Shown piece by piece: positions 7,166-14,512 of a stretch of 27,572 nt of DNA. The notes under the pieces were generated by a model. It searched no databases. It was not told the origin of the DNA and saw only the letters and a program-made list of their open reading frames with translations. Each line of letters starts with the position of its first letter. The stretch's first letter is position 1. This DNA is from Oscillospiraceae bacterium (GTDB lineage: Bacteria > Bacillota > Clostridia > Oscillospirales > Acutalibacteraceae): assembly GCA_902796295.1 (NCBI GenBank), contig CADBOL010000035.1:1-27572 (forward strand), read 5' to 3'. The position numbers and the translations under genes were made by a program.

Positions 7166-8962
7166 ATGAAAAAGCGTAAAGAAACCGTCTCGATGATAGG
7201 CAATATGGTCTATTTTGTCCGCCTGATGTTCAGAATCTCTCCGTTATTTGTCATTCTCGAAATGATATGGGGAGTTATCATGAGGCTTCCCGGACGTCTT
7301 ATCAGCGTACTCGGAATAAAATATGTGATTGACATCGTCGAAAGCGGAAAAGACTTAAGCCGCATCTGGATTGCCGTAGGCGCCATTGCCGCGGTGCTCG
7401 CCTGCTCACATCTGATATCCTGGATTTACAGGGAATTCTACTGGAATATAGCCAGGGAAAAGCTCGGTATGGGACTGAGCAGAATTCTTTATGAAAAGGC
7501 TCGCGAGCTGGATCTTCAGGAATATGACAGCCCCGAGTTTTACAATAATTTCATACTCAATATCGAGACATCATCCGATAATATTCAGAATCTCCTCAAT
7601 CTCGTGAGAAACTATTTCTCCGAGCTCGTTGTCTTTTTCACAATCGGCGCGGTTATTATCACCATTGACCCTGTATGCCTGCTTATAATAGCCGCCACCG
7701 TACTGATATTCCTGCCGCTGAGCCGCAAAGTCGGCAATCTGCAGATGGGAAGACGCAGGGATAACGCCGAGCTTCACCGCAGATCAGATTACTTTCAGCG
7801 CATTTTTTACCTTCAGGATTACACAAAGGAAGTGCGCATGAATAATATAAAGCCTCTGCTTATAGACAGATACAATGAGGCGGCGGACGCTGTAATTGAC
7901 AACCAGAAGAAATACTGGAAAAAAATATCGTTCTTCTCATGGCTTCAGGAAACAGGCATAGAAGCTCTCGGCTTTATGCTGATACTGCCCGGATATCTCG
8001 GCTACTGCGTGCTTGTAAAGCACAGTATGAGCGCCGGCGATTTTGTAGCGAGCTTCAACGGCGCCTATCAGATTGCCGCCGCGGTCAATTTCCTGACCGT
8101 ATGGGCTCTCTCCGTTTTTTCGGAAAGAGGCAAGATGATAGAGAAATACCGTGAATTTCTCGCCTGCGAGCCGAAAATAAAGGGAGGAACGGAAACCGCT
8201 CCCTGCGATAAGCCCGGAACAATCGAAATAAAGAATCTTTCTTTTACATATCCGGGCAGCGATCATCCGGTTCTGAAGAACATCAATCTTACGATACATC
8301 CCTATGAAAAAATAGCGCTTGTCGGATATAACGGAGCGGGCAAAACCACTCTTACCAACCTCCTGCTCCGCCTGTATGACCCCACCTCGGGCGGAATATA
8401 TATCGACGGCAAAAACATAAAGGATGTTTCACTTGAATCTCATAAAGACCGCTTTTCCGCCGTTTTTCAGGATTTTCAGACCTACGCGTGTACCATAGGC
8501 GAAAACGTGGCGCTCGACGTGAATCCCGACAGGGAGAATGTCGAAAAAGCGCTCAGACACAGCGGTTTTTCAAAGCCTTTGAAAAACGGTACCGATACGG
8601 AGATACTGCGTGAATTTGATGAAAACGGAACCATGCTCTCGGGTGGAGAGAGCCAGAAAATGGCAGTCGCAAGAGCCTTCTACAAAAACTGCCCCTATGC
8701 CATCCTCGACGAGCCCTCGGCAAATCTCGACCCCATTGCCGAATACGAGCTGAATAAAGCCATGCTTGAAGCGGCCGAAAACAAAACCGTTATATTCATT
8801 TCACACCGCCTTTCAACAACTGTGGGCGCCGATAGAATATATGTCATGGCTGACGGCGAAATAATTGAAAGCGGTACTCACGCCGAGCTGATGGAGACGG
8901 GCGGCACTTATGCACACATGTTCAATCTGCAGGCGGAAAAATACAGAACAGAAACAAACTGA
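7166..8962 (+). CDS. ABC exporter half-transporter, subunit 2 (permease fused to ATPase)
   Basis: 598 residues with the same architecture as the upstream gene: transmembrane domain about 1-340, then an ATPase with Walker A GYNGAGKTT (K393), AVFQDFQTY Q-loop, signature LSGGESQK (491-498), Walker B AILDEP (E516) and H-loop H547 in ISHR. A longer in-frame start at 7061 exists. ATG 7166 is chosen because AGGAGG lies about 10 nt before it and it directly follows the upstream stop. Both partners keep the catalytic Glu and the switch His, so unlike many heterodimeric exporters neither site is obviously degenerate. The shared GxNGAGKTT and LSGGE variants suggest the pair arose by duplication. Confidence 0.88.
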   Translation: MKKRKETVSMIGNMVYFVRLMFRISPLFVILEMIWGVIMRLPGRLISVLGIKYVIDIVESGKDLSRIWIAVGAIAAVLACSHLISWIYREFYWNIAREKLGMGLSRILYEKARELDLQEYDSPEFYNNFILNIETSSDNIQNLLNLVRNYFSELVVFFTIGAVIITIDPVCLLIIAATVLIFLPLSRKVGNLQMGRRRDNAELHRRSDYFQRIFYLQDYTKEVRMNNIKPLLIDRYNEAADAVIDNQKKYWKKISFFSWLQETGIEALGFMLILPGYLGYCVLVKHSMSAGDFVASFNGAYQIAAAVNFLTVWALSVFSERGKMIEKYREFLACEPKIKGGTETAPCDKPGTIEIKNLSFTYPGSDHPVLKNINLTIHPYEKIALVGYNGAGKTTLTNLLLRLYDPTSGGIYIDGKNIKDVSLESHKDRFSAVFQDFQTYACTIGENVALDVNPDRENVEKALRHSGFSKPLKNGTDTEILREFDENGTMLSGGESQKMAVARAFYKNCPYAILDEPSANLDPIAEYELNKAMLEAAENKTVIFISHRLSTTVGADRIYVMADGEIIESGTHAELMETGGTYAHMFNLQAEKYRTETN

Positions 8963-8977
8963 AATAATAAATGTTTT

Positions 8978-9011
8978 AAGAACGATGAAGCCTAACGGTT
9001 TCATCGTTCTT
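8978..9011 (+). terminator. Hairpin after the ABC pair, weak terminator
   Basis: Perfect 12-bp inverted repeat aagaacgatgaa (8978-8989) / ttcatcgttctt (9000-9011) with a 10-nt loop, 15 nt past the stop. There is no U-tract on either strand, so it may be an mRNA 3'-end stabiliser or a factor-dependent stop rather than a classic intrinsic terminator. Confidence 0.5.
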
Positions 9012-9065
9012 ACATTAAAAATTCACTTATTTTCTTCGATTTTGTGTAAAATGATGAATTTGACC

Positions 9066-9094
9066 TTGAATTCTCCTTACAATCAGTATATAAT
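9066..9094 (+). promoter_or_regulatory. Promoter of the mgtC-like gene
   Basis: -35 TTGAAT (9066-9071), a 17-bp spacer, -10 TATAAT (9089-9094), 37 bp upstream of the start. An overlapping TTGACC at 9060 would need a 23-bp spacer and is disfavoured. Confidence 0.65.
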
Positions 9095-9131
9095 ATGATA
9101 TTATATAAAAACCCCGGAAGGAGATTATAAA

Positions 9132-9857
9132 ATGACACCGGTACAGTATTTTCTGCAGCAGATTCCGGTAATGCAATATCTTGATTTCTTTGCAAGAATC
9201 ATTGTCGCCTGTTTCTGCGGAGCGGCAATAGGATTTGAGAGAAGCAAACGCCTCAAAAGCGCGGGACTGAGGACTCATATAGTGGTCTGCTGCGCCTCGG
9301 CTCTTATGATGATAGTTTCAAAATACGGCTTTATGGATCTGGTCACCGCAGCGGGCGCTCTGCCCGAGGGCGTCAGAGGCGCCGACACTGCCCGCATAGC
9401 GGCTCAGGTCGTCAGCGGAATCAGCTTTCTCGGCGCGGGCGTCATATTCAAACACGGCGCGAGCGTAAAGGGACTTACCACAGCGGCCGGTATCTGGGCT
9501 ACGGCTGGTATAGGCCTTGCAATAGGCGCGGGCATGTATGTGATAGGTCTTTTCTCCATGGTCGTTATTATGATAATCCAGTTTGCGATGCATAAAGTCA
9601 AATTCGGCATTGAGGCTCTGAGCGACTGCAAACTCGACTTCTGCATCCGAGACAACGGTGAATACAGAGCTGAATTCTTTAAAAAGATAGATGAATGGAA
9701 AGGCCAGATAGAAGAAGTGTCTATCGAAAACAGCGGAGAGAAATCGCGCTATGAAGCTGTTATTAAATTTCCCAATAATCTCTCTGTTGAGGAAATAATC
9801 GCGTTTTTCAATGAAAACGAGAAAGTTGTCAGCTTCAGCGTTACACCGAATCTTTAA
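9132..9857 (+). CDS. MgtC/SapB-family membrane protein
   Basis: 241 residues. The first about 155 form a polytopic membrane domain with MgtC hallmarks: CGAAIGFERSKRLKSAGLRTH near residue 31, AAQVVSGISFLGAGVIFKHG around 95-115, and GLTTAAGIWATAGIGLAIG around 120-138. The rest (about 160-241) is a soluble ACT-like tail. Family members are tied to low-magnesium growth and acid or virulence traits in pathogens, and to modulation of other membrane proteins; the biochemical activity is debated. GGAAGGAG precedes the ATG. No magnesium riboswitch-like leader is visible: the predicted 5' UTR is only about 30 nt. The Spx/ArsC-like gene follows after 20 nt and is probably co-transcribed. Confidence 0.9.
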   Translation: MTPVQYFLQQIPVMQYLDFFARIIVACFCGAAIGFERSKRLKSAGLRTHIVVCCASALMMIVSKYGFMDLVTAAGALPEGVRGADTARIAAQVVSGISFLGAGVIFKHGASVKGLTTAAGIWATAGIGLAIGAGMYVIGLFSMVVIMIIQFAMHKVKFGIEALSDCKLDFCIRDNGEYRAEFFKKIDEWKGQIEEVSIENSGEKSRYEAVIKFPNNLSVEEIIAFFNENEKVVSFSVTPNL

Positions 9858-9877
9858 TACTCACGGGAGGTTACGCA

Positions 9878-10228
9878 ATGCTGTTTTTATGCTATCCAAA
9901 ATGCACCACATGTCAGAAAGCAAAGAAATATCTCGATGATAATAAAATTGAATACGAATTGCGTGATATAAAAGAAGACAGACCCAAGAGAAAAGAACTT
10001 GAAAAATGGTATAAATCCAGCGGCCTGCCGCTGAAAAGATTCTTTAACACTTCCGGCCTTCAGTATAAGGCTCTCAGCCTTAAAGAGAAGCTGCCGGAAA
10101 TGAGCGAAAAAGAGCAGCTTGACCTGCTCGCCACAGACGGGATGCTCGTCAAAAGGCCCATCCTCGTTACAGACGGCAAAATCCTGGTCGGCTTCAGAGA
10201 GCAGGAATACAGCGAGGTGTTAAAATAA
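9878..10228 (+). CDS. Spx/ArsC-family thioredoxin-fold protein
   Basis: 116 residues, the full family length. The N-terminus MLFLCYPKCTTCQKAKKYL carries a CxxC redox pair (C9, C12), followed by EYELRDIKED and a cis-proline region at VKRPILV before IVGF/ILVGFREQEY. The family includes arsenate reductases and the RNA-polymerase-binding regulator Spx. The CxxC resembles Spx and Spx-like reductases. The typical ArsC context (arsB, arsR) is missing, and Spx itself is usually longer at its C-terminus, so I leave the function open: a small thiol oxidoreductase or an Spx-like regulator. GGGAGGT lies 7 nt before the ATG. Confidence 0.88.
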   Translation: MLFLCYPKCTTCQKAKKYLDDNKIEYELRDIKEDRPKRKELEKWYKSSGLPLKRFFNTSGLQYKALSLKEKLPEMSEKEQLDLLATDGMLVKRPILVTDGKILVGFREQEYSEVLK

Positions 10229-10262
10229 AAACATCTCTGCATTACAGAAGGAGCGTGGTGAA

Positions 10263-12002
10263 ATGAAAAGCACCGTAAAGAAGATTTTATGCATACTGAT
10301 GAGCACTGCGATGCTCACCGGTCTGACCTCTTTTACAAATATTGTTTCATTCGCCGCGCAAGAGAATACCGAATATGCCGTGATAGATACTTCGAACCCT
10401 TACAGCTATAAAATACCGGGCGCAAAGGAGGCCGCGCAAAAAAATGCAAAAGCTCCCTCCCGCAACGCGAAATCGTCGTTTCCCGCCCAGTATGACTCAC
10501 GCAATTACGGCTTTGTCACCCCCGTAAGAAATCAGGGCCAGACAGGCACCTGCTGGGCTCACTCCACCATGGCGGCAATTGAGAGCTATGAGCTCGCAAA
10601 CGGTATATCGGACAGTACAGTCAACTATTCCGAATCACATCTTGTCTGGTTTGCTCTGAACCCGAAGGATGAGAGCGGTCAGTCAAACGCGAATGACGGC
10701 ACGAACCTCGGCGCCGATGCTTATGAATACGGCGGAAACAGAATGGATTCGGCTATCACGCTCGCCAACACCGAGGGAATAAACAACGACGCGGATTATC
10801 CGCTTTATCCATACGATGATGAGCAGTATCCCTTCACCGAAAGCGACAGATATACTCACAGCTCGGGCAGAGGGATCAAAGATGCCGAATTCCTTGAAAC
10901 AGCCGATGAGATAAAGCAGGCAATCATCTCAAACGGAGGAGTAACGACCTCCTTCTGCTACGCGCAGCAGTTTGAAAAATCGGTATATGAATCCGGCCAC
11001 AGATATTACTCATATTACTGTGATACGGCATATCAGTCCAATCACGCCGTAACCGCTGTCGGCTGGGATGATAACTATCCCGCATCCCGTTTCAAGACCG
11101 ACCCTGGATCAGACGGCGCATGGCTGATAAAAGACAGCTGGGGCACAGGCTCAAAGGATAACGGCTATTTCTGGATTTCCTATGCCGATGCTTCACTCGA
11201 TGAATTCACATCATTCAGCACTCTTTCGCTTGAAGAGAATTACAAAAACTATTCCTACACCGGAATCACACCGGTTCAGCTTCTCTCATGCACCAAGTAT
11301 TCAAATATCTATACATCATCGGGCTATGAGCTGATTTCAACTGTCGGCATACTGAACTATACTCCCGAGGCAAACTACACCGTTAAGATTTACAAGAATC
11401 CGGGAACGACAAATCCCGAAAGCGGCACTCTGGCGGGCACTGCGACAAGATATCTCAAAAATACCGGTTATTATACATTTGAATTCAACGATATTCCTCT
11501 TAACCCGTCGGAAAAATTTGCCGTTGTGGTCAGCGCATCATCCTCAAATACATTCTGGGTAGCGCTTGAGAGCTCCGGCGCCGGAGCATACACCGCTCAT
11601 GAAGGCGAATCATTCCGTCACAACGGAGCGAGATGGGTCAGCACGATTTCATCCGGATACGGAAACACATACATTTTCGTAAACACAAAATGCAATCATC
11701 AGACCGTAACCGAAACATCGGAATCAACCTGCTCCGTTCACGGCCACGTTTCCTCGGTCTGCACGCAGTGTGAAAAGGTCATAACCGACACCGAGCTGCC
11801 TCTGGCTCCCCACAGCTATACTTTCAATTCATATATCACCGGTGATGAGATACTGAGATACCGCACCTGTGAAAACTGCGGAGCAAGCGAATTGCTCTCG
11901 CGCTCCGCCGTGACAAAAACAGTGCCGATAGGAAACTTTATTCAGATGCTGTTTGATTTGATTTTTGCAAAGATATACAGTCTCTTCGGGCAAAGCTATT
12001 AA
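10263..12002 (+). CDS. Secreted C1A papain-like cysteine protease with lectin-like and Cys-rich tail
   Basis: 579 residues. A signal peptide spans about 1-32 (TAMLTGLTSFTNIVSFAA). A propeptide-like linker precedes the C1 domain: oxyanion Gln and nucleophile in NQGQTGTCWAHS (C97), and catalytic His in SNHAVTAVGWDD (H261). The third position normally reads NSWG but is KDSWGTG here (D291). Residues about 330-470 resemble the lectin-like beta domain that follows such proteases in clostridial surface proteins. Residues about 478-550 contain a CNH...CSVHG...CTQC...CENCG pattern typical of small metal-binding or repeat modules on these proteins. The C-terminus is hydrophobic (IGNFIQMLFDLIFAKIY) and may associate with the membrane. 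GAAGGAG precedes the ATG. Likely extracellular protein degradation or surface processing; substrate unknown. Confidence 0.88.
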   Translation: MKSTVKKILCILMSTAMLTGLTSFTNIVSFAAQENTEYAVIDTSNPYSYKIPGAKEAAQKNAKAPSRNAKSSFPAQYDSRNYGFVTPVRNQGQTGTCWAHSTMAAIESYELANGISDSTVNYSESHLVWFALNPKDESGQSNANDGTNLGADAYEYGGNRMDSAITLANTEGINNDADYPLYPYDDEQYPFTESDRYTHSSGRGIKDAEFLETADEIKQAIISNGGVTTSFCYAQQFEKSVYESGHRYYSYYCDTAYQSNHAVTAVGWDDNYPASRFKTDPGSDGAWLIKDSWGTGSKDNGYFWISYADASLDEFTSFSTLSLEENYKNYSYTGITPVQLLSCTKYSNIYTSSGYELISTVGILNYTPEANYTVKIYKNPGTTNPESGTLAGTATRYLKNTGYYTFEFNDIPLNPSEKFAVVVSASSSNTFWVALESSGAGAYTAHEGESFRHNGARWVSTISSGYGNTYIFVNTKCNHQTVTETSESTCSVHGHVSSVCTQCEKVITDTELPLAPHSYTFNSYITGDEILRYRTCENCGASELLSRSAVTKTVPIGNFIQMLFDLIFAKIYSLFGQSY

Positions 12003-12014
12003 ACCTTTAAACGT

Positions 12015-12050
12015 AAAAGCTCACGGTTCACATGAATCCGCGGGCTTTTT
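12015..12050 (+). terminator. Terminator of the protease gene
   Basis: Stem aaaagctcacgg (12015-12026) / ccgcgggctttt (12038-12049), 12 bp with one G-T pair and one mismatch, followed by T residues. It starts 13 nt after the stop. Confidence 0.75.
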
Positions 12051-12146
12051 GATTTGCGATATAATTGCATTATGCTCCGCATATCCTTACGGCGGGCGGA
12101 TGTTTACGCGCTTGACATTTTGTTTTTTTCTTAAATCAGACGACCA

Positions 12147-12283
12147 GGCTTCACAGTAAAGATGAAAACGGCTTGCAAGATTCAAATGAACCCCACAAGC
12201 CATTATATTCGGAGCGAAGCGACCATCAATTCCGCATTCCGCATTCATCATTCCGCATTAAAAATCGCTTAACTGTGAAGTCC
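12147..12283. mobile_element. Possible 137-bp MITE-like element with terminal inverted repeats
   Basis: The left end ggcttcacagtaa (12147-12159) and right end ttaactgtgaagtcc (12269-12283) are inverted copies, differing by two single-base gaps. Inside are a smaller hairpin (ggcttg 12170-12175 / caagcc 12197-12202) and three copies of attccgc within 12229-12260. There is no ORF. Non-autonomous elements of this sort are usually moved by a transposase elsewhere in the genome. I see no clear target-site duplication. Confidence 0.45.
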
Positions 12284-12301
12284 AACACCCATAAAACAGC
12301 G

Positions 12302-12327
12302 AAGCCGCACCTGATACGGTGCGGTTT
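12302..12327 (-). terminator. Hairpin, possible terminator of the XRE gene
   Basis: Stem aagccgcacc / ggtgcggttt, 10 bp with one G-T pair, separated by tgatac. On the minus strand it lies about 50 nt past the XRE stop and is followed by a weak T-rich run (cgctgtttt). It could instead be part of a degenerate mobile element edge. Confidence 0.4.
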
Positions 12328-12378
12328 CACTGAGGAGTTGTATATAAAGGGGTAAGAAGATGTCAAAATAATGTGTGT

Positions 12379-12618
12379 TTACTTAAGTAAATCGTTAACG
12401 TCTGTTTCAAGAACCTCTGCCAGTGCTTTGAGCTCGTAGTCGCAAACGCCTCTGACCTGACCCTCAATCTTCGAAAGGCCGGAAGCATTGAGCTCAATGC
12501 CTTTTTTGTTTAATGCTTCGAGTAATTCGCGCTGTTTCATACCCATCTGAACTCTGCGCGCTTCAATTTTGGGACCAACAATGTTTTTATCTCCGAGGGC
12601 CTGTTTTCTGATCCTCAT
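12379..12618 (-). CDS. Small XRE/Cro-type helix-turn-helix regulator
   Basis: 79 residues from ATG 12618, chosen because CCGGAGGT lies 5 nt upstream; a longer in-frame start at 12699 overlaps the promoter. The protein is almost only a Cro/CI HTH: IEARRVQMGMKQRELLEALN (helices 1-2), then ELNASGLSKIEGQ as recognition helix, and YELKALAEVLETDVNDLL as the typical last helices. It has no effector or dimerisation domain beyond this. It stands alone, surrounded by non-coding DNA and a MITE-like element, with no toxin, antirepressor or phage gene beside it. It may be an autoregulated orphan, or the remnant of an integrated element. Target unknown. Confidence 0.8.
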   Translation of the reverse strand: MRIRKQALGDKNIVGPKIEARRVQMGMKQRELLEALNKKGIELNASGLSKIEGQVRGVCDYELKALAEVLETDVNDLLK

Positions 12619-12689
12619 ATTAACCTCCGGATAGCCGCAAATTTGCTTTGAAATGCAACTTTTTTCCCTGAATGACAACCCATGGCTTG

Positions 12690-12718
12690 ATTTTAGCACA
12701 CATTTTTTTATTTTTCAA
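12690..12718 (-). promoter_or_regulatory. Promoter of the XRE gene
   Basis: Minus strand: -35 TTGAAA (12713-12718), a 17-bp spacer, -10 TAAAAT (12690-12695), giving a 5' UTR of about 65 nt. Helically phased T-tracts lie immediately upstream. Confidence 0.65.
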
Positions 12719-12756
12719 GTGTTTTTTGGGATTTTTTCGGAATTTTTTGAATTTTT
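12703..12756. repeat. Phased T-tracts, predicted curved DNA
   Basis: Six runs of 5-7 T lie at 12703-12709, 12711-12715, 12722-12727, 12732-12737, 12743-12748 and 12752-12756. The last four are spaced close to one helical turn (10, 11 and 9 bp between starts). This pattern is known to bend DNA. On the minus strand these are A-tracts just upstream of the XRE -35 box, where UP elements lie. Confidence 0.6.
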
Positions 12757-13060
12757 ATACATCAGAACATATGTTTTAACGCGGAACGCCGCGGCATCTC
12801 ACTTTTTCGGTTGGTATCGGGTATCGGGCAGATGAAAAATCAAATAACCGGATTTCTTGCGGAAACACGCTGCTTTTTAAAGCTGCCTAAGCCCGGAGCG
12901 GCAGATCTTCTGAATGCAAAAAATTCATACTTTATTATTGAATTATTATCTTTATTATTATATAATATAAGAAATATGCCGACAGGCTGACGGTTTCACG
13001 GCTTTTCAGTGCCGAAACCCGATGTCCTGCATTCATTTTACGACTGACGGAGGTGCCTAT
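12757..13060. other. Non-coding stretch before pncB
   Basis: No supported ORF. It contains a small hairpin (cgcgg aacg ccgcg near 12781-12795), an exact tandem 7-mer gtatcgg at 12814-12827, the pncB promoter (12938-12966) and a bulged hairpin in the pncB 5' UTR: ggttt 12992-12996 and cggc 12999-13002 pairing with gccg 13011-13014 and aaacc 13015-13019. Confidence 0.5.
12938..12966 (+). promoter_or_regulatory. Promoter of the pncB operon
   Basis: -35 TTGAAT (12938-12943), a 17-bp spacer, perfect -10 TATAAT (12961-12966). The resulting 5' UTR is about 88 nt and carries a bulged 9-bp hairpin. Confidence 0.75.
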
Positions 13061-14512
13061 ATGAGCGAATTTGATGTTAAAAGAAATCTCACAATGCTCA
13101 CCGATTTTTATGAAATCACAATGGCAAACGGTTACTTTAAACACGGGTACAGAGATACAACCGCGTTTTTTGATATGTTTTTCAGATCCGTTCCCGACAA
13201 GGGCGGCTTCGCTATCATGGCGGGAGTGGAGCAGCTCTGCGAATATCTCGGAAACCTTAAATTCACTGCAGAGGATATTGAATATCTCAGAGGCAAAGGC
13301 TTCGGAGAAGAATTCCTCGATTATCTTAAAAACTTCAAATTTGCCTGCGATGTATGGGCGGTTCCGGAAGGTACCCCGATTTTCCCCGGCGAGCCGATAG
13401 TCAAAGTAAGAGGCCCCGTAATTCAGGCGCAGTTTATTGAGACAATGGTGCTCCTGTGCATTAACCATCAGAGCCTGATTGCCACCAAGGCAAACAGAAT
13501 AGTCAGGGCCGCGCAGGGCAGAGCGATAATGGAATTCGGCTCACGCCGCGCCCAGGGATGGGACGGAGCTATTTACGGAGCGAGAGCCGCGTATATCGGC
13601 GGCTGTATCGGCACCGCCTGCACCATAAGCGACGAAGCGTTCGGCACTCCCGCGCTCGGCACAATGGCGCACTCCTGGATTCAGCTTTTCCCGACCGAAT
13701 ACGATGCTTTCAAGGCATACGCTCTCGAATACCCCGATGCCTGCACTCTGCTGATAGACACCTATAATGTTCTCAAAAGCGGTATTCCCAACGCGATAAA
13801 GTGCTTTGATGAAATCCTCAAACCTCTGGGCAAACGCCCCAAGGGTGTCAGGATTGACAGCGGAGATATTGCCTATCTCTCACGCAAGGCAAGAAAAATG
13901 CTTGATGATGCCGGATATCCGGATTGCAAGATTGTCGCATCCAATTCGCTTGACGAATATATCATCAGGGATATGCTCCTTCAGGGAGCTGCGATAGATT
14001 CATTCGGCGTGGGCGAACGTCTTATCACCTCATCCTCAAGCCCTGTTTTCGGCGGAGTTTACAAGCTCGTTGCCGTTGAGGAAGGCGATAAGATTATACC
14101 CAAAATCAAAATAAGCGAAAATGTTGCCAAAATCACCACGCCCGGTGACAAAAAGGTTTACAGAATCTTTGATAATGAAACAGGCAAAGCCGAGGCGGAT
14201 CTGATTGCATTCACAGATGAAGTTATTGATTTCTCGGCTCCCCTCACCCTCTTTGATCCCGACTTCACCTGGAAAAAGAAGACTTTCACAAACTACACCG
14301 CAAAGGAACTGCTTGAGCCGGTCATCTCGGGCGGCGAGATTATCTATAAGTATAAATCCGCTGACGAAACAAGAGATTTCTGCGCCTCACAGCTTGAAAC
14401 TCTCTGGGATGAGGTCAAGAGATTTGAAAACCCGCATAACTATTATGTTGACCTTTCGCCCGCTCTGTGGGAAAAGAAACATAAGATGATAGAAGAAAAC
14501 AGATTCGAATGA
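13061..14512 (+). CDS. pncB: Nicotinate phosphoribosyltransferase
   Basis: 483 residues, full length for the family. It joins nicotinate to PRPP to give nicotinate mononucleotide, the salvage entry to NAD. Visible marks: N-terminal LTDFYEITMANGYF, EFGSRRAQGWDGAIYGARAAYIGG around 161-184, GTMAHSW with H204 as the autophosphorylated histidine of the family, GVRIDSGDIAYLS, and GVGERLITSSSSPVFGGVYKL. The start ATG is preceded by CGGAGGTG at 5 nt; an in-frame ATG at 13022 lacks this. The stop overlaps the next gene by 4 nt (ATGA). Regulation may involve the structured 5' UTR; I do not recognise a known NAD riboswitch or NiaR site. Confidence 0.94.
   Translation: MSEFDVKRNLTMLTDFYEITMANGYFKHGYRDTTAFFDMFFRSVPDKGGFAIMAGVEQLCEYLGNLKFTAEDIEYLRGKGFGEEFLDYLKNFKFACDVWAVPEGTPIFPGEPIVKVRGPVIQAQFIETMVLLCINHQSLIATKANRIVRAAQGRAIMEFGSRRAQGWDGAIYGARAAYIGGCIGTACTISDEAFGTPALGTMAHSWIQLFPTEYDAFKAYALEYPDACTLLIDTYNVLKSGIPNAIKCFDEILKPLGKRPKGVRIDSGDIAYLSRKARKMLDDAGYPDCKIVASNSLDEYIIRDMLLQGAAIDSFGVGERLITSSSSPVFGGVYKLVAVEEGDKIIPKIKISENVAKITTPGDKKVYRIFDNETGKAEADLIAFTDEVIDFSAPLTLFDPDFTWKKKTFTNYTAKELLEPVISGGEIIYKYKSADETRDFCASQLETLWDEVKRFENPHNYYVDLSPALWEKKHKMIEENRFE

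Larger units (their letters stand above)
12051..12378. other. Gene-free stretch between protease and XRE gene
   Basis: No convincing coding sequence. It holds the MITE-like element (12147-12283), a hairpin (12302-12327) and, at 12345-12372, a start-like arrangement: AAGGGG, then ATG TCA AAA TAA. That reads as a three-codon ORF behind a good ribosome binding site, possibly the decayed front of a lost gene. Confidence 0.5.

Noticed and set aside
9095..9131. Magnesium riboswitch before the mgtC-like gene
   Set aside because: The predicted 5' UTR is only about 30 nt, too short for a known magnesium-sensing leader.
9878..10228. Arsenic resistance determinant
   Set aside because: No arsR, arsB or acr3 nearby; the CxxC form fits general Spx-like proteins as well.
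12229..12260. attccgc repeats as a CRISPR-like array
   Set aside because: Units are 7 bp, adjacent and irregular; there are no spacers and no cas genes.
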